Source: Bacillota bacterium
Lineage (GTDB): Bacteria > Bacillota > Bacilli > Paenibacillales > Paenibacillaceae
Length of the DNA stretch: 64,000 nucleotides
Direction: 5' to 3'
Assembly (NCBI GenBank): GCA_023391635.1
Contig: JAEWAQ010000033.1
Coordinates: forward strand, 1-64,000
Positions 49,219 to 58,271 of the stretch are shown here, piece by piece (within the stretch, counting starts at the first letter, position 1; every line of letters starts with the position of its first letter). The translations under genes and the position numbers were made by a program. The notes beneath the pieces are model-generated. The model worked only from the letters and a program-made list of their open reading frames with translations, was not told where the DNA came from and did not search any database.

Positions 49219-50184
49219 TTACTTGTTGCTTACATTGCCGGCCGCGTCGCGGACGACCTTCATCTGATTGGCCGGGATGTAACCCAGTTCGACTACATCG
49301 GTCTTCTGCACTTCGTCCGACAACATATAATCAAGGAATGCTTTCACGATCTCGTTCGGCTCGCCCTTCGTGTACATGTGCTCGTACGCCCATACCGGAT
49401 AAGTGCCGGCTGCTACGTTGTCCGCATTCGCTTCGATGCCGTCAAGCTTCAGCACCTTGATGCTCTTGTCCAGATAGGATAGCGCGAGATATCCTATCGC
49501 ACCTGGCGTTTCGGCAACCAGCTTGCGCACCGTACCGGAAGAATCCTCCTGGATCGACCCCGGCAAATCCTCCGTCGCGGCGCCGAGCGCGTACCGCTCG
49601 AACGTTTTGCGCGTTCCGGAGCTGGCCGGACGGTTCACGATGACGATCTTCTGATCGATGCCGCCAACGTCTTTCCAATTAGTCGTTTTGCCGGTGAAAA
49701 TATCGATCAGCTGCTGCTTCGTCAAATCGTCCACGCCGGCGTCCGGGTGAGCGACGGCTGCCATCGCGACGACGGCGACTTGGTGGTCGACGAGTTCCTT
49801 CGCCTTATCCGCATCTGCATCCTTGAATTTCTCTTCCGCGAAAATATCGGAGTTGCCGATGTCCGCCTGGCCTGCCTGCACTTGCGTCAATCCGCCGCCA
49901 CTGCCGCCGCCTTGCACGGTGATCGCGATTTTGCTGTTTTCGCTGATCGCCATGAACTTCTGCGACACTTGTTCGACGAGCGGCTGCAGCGCTGTCGATC
50001 CGGCTGCCAGAATGGAACCGCTGAGCGCTTTGGGCGTTTCCGATGCGGGCTGACTGCTGGACGGCTGCTCGTTCGGGCTGTTCGACGCCGCGTTGCCCGA
50101 CGTTTCCGAATTGTTGTTCTGACCGCAAGCGGCCAGCGTAAGTGCGAATACCAGTGAGAGTACGAGCAGTAAAGATTTCTTCAT
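49219..50184 (-). CDS. pstS: Phosphate-binding lipoprotein PstS
   Basis: A 321-residue lipoprotein that delivers phosphate to PstCA. The signal peptide ends in lipobox LAAC and a Ser/Asn/Pro-rich linker follows. Phosphate-site motifs are 'ILAAGSTALQP', 'TVQGGGSGGGL' and 'NRPASSGTRKTF'. It starts behind a PHO box of four direct repeats and is the first gene of the pstS-pstC-pstA-pstB-phoU operon. Confidence 0.97.
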   Translation of the reverse strand: MKKSLLLVLSLVFALTLAACGQNNNSETSGNAASNSPNEQPSSSQPASETPKALSGSILAAGSTALQPLVEQVSQKFMAISENSKIAITVQGGGSGGGLTQVQAGQADIGNSDIFAEEKFKDADADKAKELVDHQVAVVAMAAVAHPDAGVDDLTKQQLIDIFTGKTTNWKDVGGIDQKIVIVNRPASSGTRKTFERYALGAATEDLPGSIQEDSSGTVRKLVAETPGAIGYLALSYLDKSIKVLKLDGIEANADNVAAGTYPVWAYEHMYTKGEPNEIVKAFLDYMLSDEVQKTDVVELGYIPANQMKVVRDAAGNVSNK

Positions 50185-50231
50185 TTGATGTTTTCCCCTT
50201 TCTTCATATGCGAATCATTGCGTACAACTAG

Positions 50232-50285
50232 ATTCTAGCTTCCCTGTTTCAACGCCGTATTTTCGAAATGTTAACGGGATGTTAA
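50232..50285 (-). promoter_or_regulatory. PHO box and -10 element of pstS
   Basis: On the minus strand four hexamers TTAACA, TTAACA, AAAATA and TTGAAA are each separated by exactly five bases (50285-50247). This is the 11-bp phased direct repeat bound by PhoP in Bacillales. A -10-like TAGAAT follows at 50237-50232, so PhoP would sit from about -21 upwards, in place of a -35. Confidence 0.88.
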
Positions 50286-50323
50286 TTATTCCGGACGCGA
50301 TGGCTGTTCACCCGAATTTTCCG

Positions 50324-51079
50324 TTACCCGAATCTGCCGCTAATATAATCTTCCGTTCGCTGCTCGCCGGGATTCGCAAACAGCTTCTCGGTATCCGCAT
50401 ATTCCACGACTTCGCCGTTCAGGAAGAACACCGTCCGGTTCGAGACGCGGGCGGCCTGGTGCATGTTGTGCGTAACCATCACGATCGTATAGCGTTCCTT
50501 CAATTCTTGCGCCAGCTCTTCGATCTTCAGCGTAGAGATCGGGTCGAGCGCGGATGTCGCTTCATCCATCAACAGAATGTCCGGCTCCACGGCGAGCGCC
50601 CTGGCGATGCATAACCTTTGCTGTTGCCCGCCCGATAGGCTGAGCGCCGAACGCTTCAGATGATCCCGCACTTCCTCCCACAGCGCCGCTCCTTTCAGCG
50701 ACGATTCGACGATTTCGTCCAGCTTCTGACGACTTTTGATCCCTTGCAAGCGCGGGCCGTACGCCACGTTGTCGTAGATCGATTTCGGAAAAGGATTCGG
50801 CTGCTGAAACACCATGCCCACCTTCTTCCGCAACGCTTCCACGTCCACGTCCTTGCCGTAGATGTCTTTGCCGGAAATCCGGATGCTGCCTTCCACCTGG
50901 GTCCCCTGGATCATGTCGTTCATTCGGTTAAGCGAGCGCAAGAGCGTCGACTTGCCGCAGCCGGACGGCCCGATGAATGCGGTGATCGCCTTCTCGGGAA
51001 TCGGCAGCGTAATGCGCTTCAGCGCATGGAACGTGCCGTAGAACAAGTTCAAGCGATCGATCTCGATTAGATGTTGCAT
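50324..51079 (-). CDS. pstB: Phosphate ABC transporter ATP-binding protein PstB (copy 2)
   Basis: A second PstB-type ATPase, 251 residues from ATG 51079. It has Walker A GPSGCGKST, 'GMVFQQPNPFPKSIYDNVAYG', 'LSGGQQQRLCIARALA', 'ILLMDEATSALD' and 'VTHNMHQA'. It differs from copy 1 in Q-loop details (VFQQ against VWQK) and lacks that copy's N-terminal extension. Starts further upstream (51103 or 51127) have no ribosome site. It has its own PHO box upstream, so both ATPases should be induced by phosphate starvation. Two pstB genes also occur in B. subtilis (pstBA, pstBB). Confidence 0.95.
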   Translation of the reverse strand: MQHLIEIDRLNLFYGTFHALKRITLPIPEKAITAFIGPSGCGKSTLLRSLNRMNDMIQGTQVEGSIRISGKDIYGKDVDVEALRKKVGMVFQQPNPFPKSIYDNVAYGPRLQGIKSRQKLDEIVESSLKGAALWEEVRDHLKRSALSLSGGQQQRLCIARALAVEPDILLMDEATSALDPISTLKIEELAQELKERYTIVMVTHNMHQAARVSNRTVFFLNGEVVEYADTEKLFANPGEQRTEDYISGRFG

Positions 51080-51147
51080 GAGCTGAGTGTCCCCCTGTCG
51101 CATGGAGTCTGTCGATTGTTCATGCAACAGGAAGTATACAAGAGGAG

Positions 51148-51186
51148 TATTAAGCGGAGGCGCGAGGTTTGTTAACGCGGTGTAAA
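51148..51186 (-). promoter_or_regulatory. PHO box upstream of the second pstB
   Basis: On the minus strand TTTACA, TTAACA, a poor third hexamer (CGCGCC) and TTAATA keep the exact 11-bp spacing of PhoP repeats. Three of four hexamers fit, so this is weaker than the pstS box. Confidence 0.65.
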
Positions 51187-51202
51187 TTGCGGAAGGTCTC
51201 CG

Positions 51203-52369
51203 CTAGCGCTCTACCCCGTTCGAGGCGTTGATCTGGTCGATGAGCACGCCGAATTCCTCGCATACTTGCGCCGAGATGTCCGTCGCTTCGCGCACGGAGA
51301 CGGCCAGCCGTTCCGCCGCATTGCGGCTTCGTTCCGTAGATTGCCATAACTCGTCGAATGTGCTTTCCGACTTGCGCACTTGCGCGATGCCGGCATCGGC
51401 GCCTTGCTTCCCTTCACGTACAAGAGAGACGGAGTCCGCCACCGCTTCCGCCATCATCTTCAGCAGCCGATTGATCTGCCCGGCCGAACGTTTCGTCTCA
51501 TCTGCCAGGCTGCGCACTTGCTCCGCGACGACGCCGAATCCCCTGCCGTGCTCGCCGGCGCGCGCAGCCTCGATCGCCGCGTTGACCGCAAGCAGTTGGC
51601 ATTGGTCGGCCAGATCGGCAATCAGCTTGACGATCTGATCGGCGGACGCCGTACGCTCCATGAGTTGTCCCGACGACGATTCTTGCCGGTCCGCATGTTC
51701 GGTCCACTGCCGGAACAACCGCAGCATCTCCGCCAATTCCGCACGTCCCCGCTCGGTCAAACGATCCATCCGTTCGCTTCGATGCCGGCTGTCCTCCGCC
51801 GATGCAGCCATTCCTTCTATCGCCCGATGGATGTCCGCGAATCTCGTTTCGGCGCCGCGCACCGTCCGGATTTGCCGTTCGGCAGCGTCATGCTGAAGAT
51901 GACGGGATAGGTGCAAGACGTCGCTGACCGTCAGCATGCCGCTGAGCCGCTCCCGATCGGTGACGAGCACCGAGTCGTAGAAAGTATCGTCGTCACGGGA
52001 CAGCGTACGGTCGATCAATTCCTGAGGCCCGATGCGCTTATCCACGATCAGCGGATTCCGTACCATGATCCCGCCGATCGTCTTATGGCTGAACAGGGAC
52101 ATCCCGTACAATGAGCCGAGCTGACGATAAAATCGATCCTTCATCAGAATGCCGACCGGCCGCTCTTGCTCGTCGCATACCGCGACACAATCGAGCTCCG
52201 AGCGGCTGCGGAACAGAACGAGCAAGTCCTCGCACGACATTTCGGCGCTTACGGCCGGACATGGCCGGATCCGGCCGTCGATGCGGACGGCTGGCAGTTG
52301 ATTTCCAATTTCCTCCAGACCGATCGCCTGCATGAGTGCGTTTTGTTTTTCCATTGTCGATACGCTCAT
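51203..52369 (-). CDS. Soluble methyl-accepting-type signalling protein with N-terminal CBS-like domain
   Basis: A 388-residue protein with no membrane helix. Residues about 20-150 form a CBS-like module ('GILMKDRFYRQLGSLYGMSL', 'IGGIMVRNPLIVD', 'GMLTVSDVLHLSRHL'). About 170-388 form a coiled-coil MCP signalling domain with the conserved tip 'AIEAARAGEHGRGFGVVAEQ' and 'VRSLADETKRS'. It should signal to CheW/CheA or a similar partner from the cytoplasm. ATG 52369 follows GGGGGATGAG. The sensor module resembles that of the GGDEF protein at 44038-45792 on the other side of the pst cluster. Confidence 0.85.
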   Translation of the reverse strand: MSVSTMEKQNALMQAIGLEEIGNQLPAVRIDGRIRPCPAVSAEMSCEDLLVLFRSRSELDCVAVCDEQERPVGILMKDRFYRQLGSLYGMSLFSHKTIGGIMVRNPLIVDKRIGPQELIDRTLSRDDDTFYDSVLVTDRERLSGMLTVSDVLHLSRHLQHDAAERQIRTVRGAETRFADIHRAIEGMAASAEDSRHRSERMDRLTERGRAELAEMLRLFRQWTEHADRQESSSGQLMERTASADQIVKLIADLADQCQLLAVNAAIEAARAGEHGRGFGVVAEQVRSLADETKRSAGQINRLLKMMAEAVADSVSLVREGKQGADAGIAQVRKSESTFDELWQSTERSRNAAERLAVSVREATDISAQVCEEFGVLIDQINASNGVER

Positions 52370-52496
52370 CTTCTCATCCCCCGCTAGCCTTCAATGTTAT
52401 GATCAGCATATCAGCGTCTTGTCAACTCGCGATTCAGCGAATGTAAACCTTGTGTAAGGTTGCGCAATCGTCCCGGTTCAAGGTTTGTCCGCAACG

Positions 52497-52545
52497 AAAA
52501 GACCGGTTCCGAACCGCTGCTGCTGCGGCTCGGAACCGATCTTTT
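52497..52545. terminator. Bidirectional Rho-independent terminator
   Basis: AAAAGAcCGGTTCCGA and its complement close a long stem around a CTGCTGCTG loop, ending in TTTT on both strands. It is the transcription end of the YhcH-family gene at 52622 on the minus strand. Confidence 0.85.
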
Positions 52546-52621
52546 CCTGCTTTATGGCGCGTACGGATCACTCACGAAGAGGCGCTCTACGCCGATCGCG
52601 GCGGTCGTCCCGTGGATCTCT

Positions 52622-53185
52622 CTAACCTTCCGCCCACAAGCTCCGATGGATTTTCACGACGACCTTCTTCACCTTCACGGAGTGCTCAACTTGACAGCAG
52701 GGGCGATGGATATCGTTCGGGAAGAACACGGCGAACATGCCCGGCTGCATCACGAGCGAGCATTCCTTCTCCGGCGCGATCGCGTAGAACGCGACATCCT
52801 TATCCGCCAAAAGATCTTGGGCGGGCTCCAGCCCATCCGAGAGACGCAGCACGCCGATGCGCTCTTCGCCGCGAATCAGGCACTGGATGTCGGCATACGA
52901 CTGGTGCGCTTCCGGTCTACGCTGCTCGGCAGGCTCCGTGTCGATCTCCTGCACGAGCGCGTACATCGAATCTCCCTCAATCGGATATTTGCCCGGCGGC
53001 AAGCTCTCCGCGTCGCAATCCCGAATATAAGCCAGCCCGCGGCATACGGCGGGCGGGAACAGCGCACTCTCGTTTTCCCAATTCTGCAAATCGCCTACGA
53101 TCAATGGAAACATCCCCTGTTCTGAGCTTTCGGCTGTATGGTTGTCTCCATATGCATTCGCCGCGGCGCTTGCATTTTCCTCCAT
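52622..53185 (-). CDS. YhcH/YjgK/YiaL-family (DUF386) protein
   Basis: A cupin-fold protein of the YhcH/TabA family, found in sialic acid, uronate and biofilm-related sugar loci and thought to act on sugar anomers or their derivatives. Family motifs are 'RGLAYIRDCDAESLPPGKYP', 'IEGDSMYALVQEIDT', 'EAHQSYADIQCLIRGEERIG' and 'MFAVFFPNDIHRPCC', which holds a His likely to bind metal. The frame from 53185 has an N-terminal extension of 24 residues. ATG 53113 gives the usual length. Neither has a good ribosome site. It is the last gene of the Lpl-type importer locus. Confidence 0.85.
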   Translation of the reverse strand: MEENASAAANAYGDNHTAESSEQGMFPLIVGDLQNWENESALFPPAVCRGLAYIRDCDAESLPPGKYPIEGDSMYALVQEIDTEPAEQRRPEAHQSYADIQCLIRGEERIGVLRLSDGLEPAQDLLADKDVAFYAIAPEKECSLVMQPGMFAVFFPNDIHRPCCQVEHSVKVKKVVVKIHRSLWAEG

Positions 53186-53199
53186 CGTCCGACAATTTG

Positions 53200-55557
53200 T
53201 CAGGAACTTCGGCTCTGCTCCCGGTAATGGCTCGGCGTGACGCCCTCAAGCTTCTTGAAGATGCGATTGAAATAGCTGTGCTGGTAACCGACCTGTTCGG
53301 CGATCGCCTGAATTTTCATCTCCGACTCGCGCAGCAGCTCCTTCGCCTTCTCCATCCGCAGCTCCGTCAAATAATCGATGAAATTGGTGCCGGCGACCTG
53401 CTTGAAAGACTTGCTCAAATAGAACGGGTTCGTGCCGACGTTCTCAGCGCATTGCTCCAGCGAAACGTCTTGCATATAGTGCTGCTCCAAGTACAGCATC
53501 GCCGCATCGATCAGCCGCTTCGCATGGGTATCGTTGCGCAGGCTCATCTCTTGCAGGAACGGCCCGATGACCGTCTCTTCGAACCAAGCCAGCATATGCT
53601 TCGTCTCGCGAATCTGGGCCAGCTGTTCGTACAAGTTCGTGCCGTTGTACAGTCGGTTCGGATGGATGCCGCACTGCATGACGGCCCGCTGAATTGCCCC
53701 GAGCAGGTGCATCACGCCTTGCTGGACGTCCCATTCCTTGGCGCCGTGGCCGGCCAGTTCGTCCAGGAATATTTCCAAGTGCTCTTGCGAAGCCGAAGCA
53801 TTGCCGGCCCGAATCGCCTGAATCAACTCCCTCTCCCGCGCGAACGGGTACCCGACCTCGTGCAGCTCCCGACGCTCAACGACCCAATCCGCCAGGTCGA
53901 TCCGTTGGTTCTCGTTGGCGTAATCGCGGTAGGCGGCCGCTTGCTTCGCCGCCTCGAAAGCAGGCGGCACATCCGAGATGCGCTCCGTCGCCTCGCCGAT
54001 GACGATCGTTACCCTCATGTTCAACATGCGGTTGATCGTCTGCGTCAGATCATCCGCGTATGCCGTCAAACCAGCACGGTCGTCTTCGCCGAGCGGTACG
54101 ATCAACAGCAGTCCTGCCGTCAAATCATGGAAATTGATCGCGTGACCTTGGCTGAAGTGCTGATCGGCGAGCTCGCCGATCAGATTAGCGGCGGCGAACG
54201 TGACGAGCGCTTCGTCGCCCCGCCTGAATTTGCCGTCCTGGTCGTTCATGCCCGACAAGCGAAAGTACAGAATGAAGAACCGGTGATCGTCCACCGTCCA
54301 CTTGTAGCGCGTCATCATTTTACGCAGGTCATGCTCGGTATAGGCGTACAGATAGCCCTGCAGCAACTGGTGCAGGAAGCTCTCCCGCACGCGAGGCAGC
54401 TGTTCCGACAGCCGGGCATACAGTTCGTTGCTCTGCGTGTGCAACTGCTGCCATTGCCGCTCGAACAGCTTGAATTCATCGTCGCGTTCGCCCGGCGCCG
54501 CCTTCTCCCCGAGCACGTGCATCATGCGCCGCACCGGCGAATAGATGCTGCGGGAAGCGAGCCAGGCGAGCACGGCCGCGAGCAGCAGCGCGGAGGCGCT
54601 GATCGTCACGATCATCTTGGAGGCGAACACGACCGGTGCGGTAATGCTGGAGATCGGCGCGGCCGATACGTACCGCCAGCTGCTGGCGATGCGGGAGAAT
54701 CCGCCGTAGGATACCGTGTACATGGCGCCGTCCCACTGGAAGAAGAACGAGTCGCGCTCTTGACCGCTCGCCGCTATCCGCGCATTCAGTGCAGTGATGA
54801 ACGGCGATTCCGGAGAATGTCGACTCGCGGATACGAACAGATCGCCGCCGGAATCCGTCTGCATGAGATACGTCTCGCCATCGTTGTAAGGCATCATCGT
54901 GCGGAGCATGGCCCCGACCTTGTCCCGGTCGAGCTGTACGACCAAAGCCCCGAACGGCTGCAGGCTGCCGCCGGGAATATGATGCACCAGCGTGAGCGCC
55001 TTGTCGTCCGGCTTGGCGGCATTCAGCGACCATTGCGTCCAATAGGTCGTATGCTTGGAAGCGACGAGCGGATCGTAAAGCTTCGCCGCATCCGCCTTGT
55101 CCAGCACGTTGTATTCCGGGTCAAAAATCAAATGCTGCTTGTCGCCGAGATACAGCTCGACACGCTTGATCATCGTGCTCGAGCCCTGCATGACAAGCAG
55201 CGTCTTTGTAATATCGCGGGTCCGTTCGAAATCCTTGACGAAATTGTGCCCGTTCAGCGAATAATCGAACTTCGAATCGAACGCCCAATGGGACAGCATG
55301 AGCTCCAGGTTCGACAGCTGTTCGTCCATATCCTGCGCGCGCTGCTCGATCTGCTTGTTGTGCATCCGGTTCAGATCGGATTCCAGGCTGCCGACGGCCG
55401 TCGCGTAGACGAGCACGCCGGTGATGAGCCCGGGAATCCCGGACACCAGGAGGATCATGATCAGACTGCGCCGGTAAAACCTGCCCTTCCTGCCCGGCCC
55501 GCGCAGCCATCGGACCAGCTTGCCCAATCGGAGCTTCTCCGTCATCCTCCCGTTCAC
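53200..55557 (-). CDS. Membrane-anchored AraC-family regulator with extracellular sensor
   Basis: A 785-residue one-component membrane regulator. A helix at about 31-53 and another near 315-340 flank an extracellular sensor domain (Cache-like). A linker and a GGDEF-derived middle region with no active site follow, and the last 100 residues are an AraC HTH ('VSLEQCAENVGTNPFYLSKSF', 'IQAIAEQVGYQHSYFNRIFKK'). The start is GTG 55557 or ATG 55545. It lies between the sugar-binding lipoprotein and the YhcH gene, so it probably senses the sugar or its binding protein outside the cell and activates the locus. Confidence 0.88.
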   Translation of the reverse strand: MNGRMTEKLRLGKLVRWLRGPGRKGRFYRRSLIMILLVSGIPGLITGVLVYATAVGSLESDLNRMHNKQIEQRAQDMDEQLSNLELMLSHWAFDSKFDYSLNGHNFVKDFERTRDITKTLLVMQGSSTMIKRVELYLGDKQHLIFDPEYNVLDKADAAKLYDPLVASKHTTYWTQWSLNAAKPDDKALTLVHHIPGGSLQPFGALVVQLDRDKVGAMLRTMMPYNDGETYLMQTDSGGDLFVSASRHSPESPFITALNARIAASGQERDSFFFQWDGAMYTVSYGGFSRIASSWRYVSAAPISSITAPVVFASKMIVTISASALLLAAVLAWLASRSIYSPVRRMMHVLGEKAAPGERDDEFKLFERQWQQLHTQSNELYARLSEQLPRVRESFLHQLLQGYLYAYTEHDLRKMMTRYKWTVDDHRFFILYFRLSGMNDQDGKFRRGDEALVTFAAANLIGELADQHFSQGHAINFHDLTAGLLLIVPLGEDDRAGLTAYADDLTQTINRMLNMRVTIVIGEATERISDVPPAFEAAKQAAAYRDYANENQRIDLADWVVERRELHEVGYPFARERELIQAIRAGNASASQEHLEIFLDELAGHGAKEWDVQQGVMHLLGAIQRAVMQCGIHPNRLYNGTNLYEQLAQIRETKHMLAWFEETVIGPFLQEMSLRNDTHAKRLIDAAMLYLEQHYMQDVSLEQCAENVGTNPFYLSKSFKQVAGTNFIDYLTELRMEKAKELLRESEMKIQAIAEQVGYQHSYFNRIFKKLEGVTPSHYREQSRSS

Positions 55558-55643
55558 CGTCCTCTTCCCGTTTCGCCATGCACGACAAGTGGCGCCGACG
55601 GTTTCCGCGGTCTCCCGACCCGAAGCCGCCGGCGCGCCTTCCG

Positions 55644-57257
55644 CTACTTCCTCGCCGCCGCGTACAGCTTATTCATTTCGTCCATCAGATCGTTGCCTCC
55701 GCTCTTCTTCCACACTTCCAGCGCTTCCTGGAATCCCGCTTCGTCAATTTGGCCGACGATGAACTTGATGCGGGCATCGTTGATGATGTTGTCGAGCTGC
55801 GGCCCCTTCTGCGAATACACTTCCGAGATGAACGGCTCGGCCGGATTCGCCACGACGAACTGTTCGTTATCGAGCTGTACTTGCGTCTGTTTCTTGCGCA
55901 GCTCGGTCTGCTTCACCAAAAGTCCCTTCGCCACCGGAATGAACGTCAGCATCTGGTTCAGCCCTTCGACTTCGGACTCCAGCAGCACGGTGTCCTTCGA
56001 CGGAACGGCAGCGCCGTCTTCTACCGTGTAGTGCGTACCTTCCAGCCCGAATGTGAGCAGGGTCTCCAAGTCAGGCTCGTTCATCTGGTCGATGAAAGCG
56101 AGGACGCGCTTCAATTCTTCTTCGGTCTTGACCGTCGATTTCGGGAATGCCAGCATACCGGCGAAGCCCGACGTCGGAAGCGCGTGCAGCTGACCGTCGC
56201 TGCCTTTGACGCCGCCGATGACGTCCATGTAATGAATGTCGGGATTATCCTTGCCTTCCTTGGCGAGCGCGGCATGGATCTTGTCGTCGAGCCGTGCTGC
56301 GCCGTCGGCGACGTCGACGATGACGCCCGCTTGGTTGTTGACGATCGGGTCGTTCCACTTGGCGCTGTCGAATACGGCGAAATCCTGGTTGATCAGCTTC
56401 TCGTCGTACAGCTTCTTCATGAATTTGAGCGCTTCCAAGTATTCCGGCGTAAGCGCCTCATGCACGAGCTTGCCGTCACGTTCCCCCCACTTGTTCGGCG
56501 AGCCGAACCACAGCTTCATAATGTCGAAGCCGCTCGCCCATCCGCCGGTCCACTTGACGAGCACCATGCCGTACGTGTCCGCCTTGTTGTTGCCGTCCGG
56601 GTCCTGTTCTTTAAACGCTTTCAGCATATTGTAGAAATCGTCCACCGTCTGCGGCGTCTGCAGTCCGACTTTGTCGAGCCAGTCTTTGCGGAACACGATG
56701 CCGTTGCGTCCCAATGCCCTGCCCCGATAGACGCCATAGTTGGCCCCTTCGACCGAGGAGTTGTTCAGGATAACCGGGCTCGATTGCTTCAAGTATTCGT
56801 AATCTTGCAAGTAAGACCCGACATCCCAGAACGCGCCGGATTTGGCCGCGTTGACGAAGCTCGAAGACTTCACGTCCGGCACATAGATAATCGAAGGCAA
56901 ATTGCCGGATGCAAGCGTAATATTGAATTTGTCGGTGTAGGAGGCGTTCGGTACCCACTCCAGGTGAATCTTCGTATTTGTGCGCTTCTCCAATTCGGCG
57001 ACGACCGGACTGCCGTCCTTCGGATAGTTCGTCTTGAAGATCGGCAGCATGATGTCAAGCTTCAGCGGTTCTTCCGCCTTCGGCGATTCGCTGGACGGTG
57101 CAGGTGAGCTATTGCTTGCGCTCGCGCTCGGCTGCGAAGCCGACGGGCTGCCCCCCGCGTCCTTGTTGTTGCCCGCACACCCTGCGAGGACCGCCGCGAC
57201 GAGGGCAATGACCACAAGCAGAGCGCCAAGCCGTTTCCATTGCGATTGACTGTTCAT
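55644..57257 (-). CDS. LplA-type sugar ABC transporter substrate-binding lipoprotein
   Basis: A 537-residue lipoprotein with lipobox LAGC and a long Ser/Pro/Ala-rich linker. The large solute-binding domain is of LplA/YtcQ type ('IMLPIFKTNYPKDGSPVVAE', 'GMVLVKWTGGWASGFDIMKL', 'EALKFMKKLYDEKLINQDFA'). Such proteins usually bind oligosaccharides, often from plant cell-wall polysaccharide. ATG 57257 follows GGGAGG at 11 bases; the longer frame to 57338 has no signal-peptide logic. Confidence 0.93.
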   Translation of the reverse strand: MNSQSQWKRLGALLVVIALVAAVLAGCAGNNKDAGGSPSASQPSASASNSSPAPSSESPKAEEPLKLDIMLPIFKTNYPKDGSPVVAELEKRTNTKIHLEWVPNASYTDKFNITLASGNLPSIIYVPDVKSSSFVNAAKSGAFWDVGSYLQDYEYLKQSSPVILNNSSVEGANYGVYRGRALGRNGIVFRKDWLDKVGLQTPQTVDDFYNMLKAFKEQDPDGNNKADTYGMVLVKWTGGWASGFDIMKLWFGSPNKWGERDGKLVHEALTPEYLEALKFMKKLYDEKLINQDFAVFDSAKWNDPIVNNQAGVIVDVADGAARLDDKIHAALAKEGKDNPDIHYMDVIGGVKGSDGQLHALPTSGFAGMLAFPKSTVKTEEELKRVLAFIDQMNEPDLETLLTFGLEGTHYTVEDGAAVPSKDTVLLESEVEGLNQMLTFIPVAKGLLVKQTELRKKQTQVQLDNEQFVVANPAEPFISEVYSQKGPQLDNIINDARIKFIVGQIDEAGFQEALEVWKKSGGNDLMDEMNKLYAAARK

Positions 57258-57370
57258 GAAACATGAAGCCTCCCTTGAATTATTGTATCGTAAAACCGGC
57301 CGCCGATGTGCGCAAATTTCAATACAGCCAAGATCCATCGGAGCGCGGCGTTACTTCGGGTCGCTTGCCG

Positions 57371-58255
57371 TCAGCCTTTGATCGAGCCGATCAGCACGCC
57401 TTTGGCAAAATGCTTCTGCAGAAACGGGTACACGCACATGATCGGGATCGTGCCGACGACGATGACCGCCATCTTGATCGATTGCTCCGGAGGCTTGACG
57501 AAGTTCGGGTCCATCGCGGACGGGTCGCCCGCCGCCGCCTGCGACAGCAGCACGATCTGGCGCAGCATGACCTGCAGCGGCCATTTGGCCGGATCGTTCA
57601 TGTACAGCAGCGCCTGGAAGAAATCGTTCCAATGCCCGACGGCATAGAACAAGGCGAACGTCGCCAGTACCGGCTTGGACAGCGGCAGCACGATTCTCCA
57701 CAGCAGCCCCAGCTCCGAACACCCGTCGATATGCGCCGCCTCTTCAAGCTCGCGAGGCAGCTCCTGGAAAAAATTTTTCACGATAATAAGGTTGAACGCG
57801 CTGATCGCCCCGGGCAGCATAAGCGCCCAGTACGTATCCAGCAAGTGCAGCTCGCGCACGACAAGATAGGTCGGGATCATGCCGCCGCTGAACAGAATCG
57901 AGAAGACGACCAGGTTCAGCACAAGGTTGCGTCCGTAAAGCGTCCGGCGGGCAAGCGCGTAAGCCATCGTCACCGTAAACAGCAGGTTGATCAGCGTCCC
58001 CATGGCGGTCACGTAGACCGACACGCCGACGCTGCGGACGATCGTATTCGACGAGAAGATGAATTCGTAGGCGTTCAGCGTGAACGTCTCCGGAATGAAA
58101 AACACCGGGCGCTGCGTGATTTCCGCATCCGAGGCGAACGACCCTGCGATAATATAGACGAACGGGAGGAACGAAGCCGCGGCGAATAGACCGAGCAGCA
58201 CGAAGTTGAACCCGTCGAAGACGGTGCCGGATACGGTGCGGTATTGCTTTGCCAT
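57371..58255 (-). CDS. LplC-type sugar ABC transporter permease
   Basis: A 294-residue permease (YtcP/LplC type) with six helices, 'SILFSGGMIPTYLVVRELHLL', the ABC loop 'ELEEAAHIDGCSELGLLWRIVLP' in outline and 'AVGHWNDFFQALLYM'. ATG 58255 lies behind GGGGGA. It follows the LplB-type gene by 16 bases. No ATPase is encoded nearby. Confidence 0.94.
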   Translation of the reverse strand: MAKQYRTVSGTVFDGFNFVLLGLFAAASFLPFVYIIAGSFASDAEITQRPVFFIPETFTLNAYEFIFSSNTIVRSVGVSVYVTAMGTLINLLFTVTMAYALARRTLYGRNLVLNLVVFSILFSGGMIPTYLVVRELHLLDTYWALMLPGAISAFNLIIVKNFFQELPRELEEAAHIDGCSELGLLWRIVLPLSKPVLATFALFYAVGHWNDFFQALLYMNDPAKWPLQVMLRQIVLLSQAAAGDPSAMDPNFVKPPEQSIKMAVIVVGTIPIMCVYPFLQKHFAKGVLIGSIKG

Positions 58256-58271
58256 TTGTGCGTTCCCCCTT

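Noticed and set aside
52450..56031. 1,193-codon plus-strand frame opposite YhcH, AraC and lipoprotein genes
   Set aside because: It crosses three real minus-strand genes and has no domain; it is a GC-rich shadow frame.
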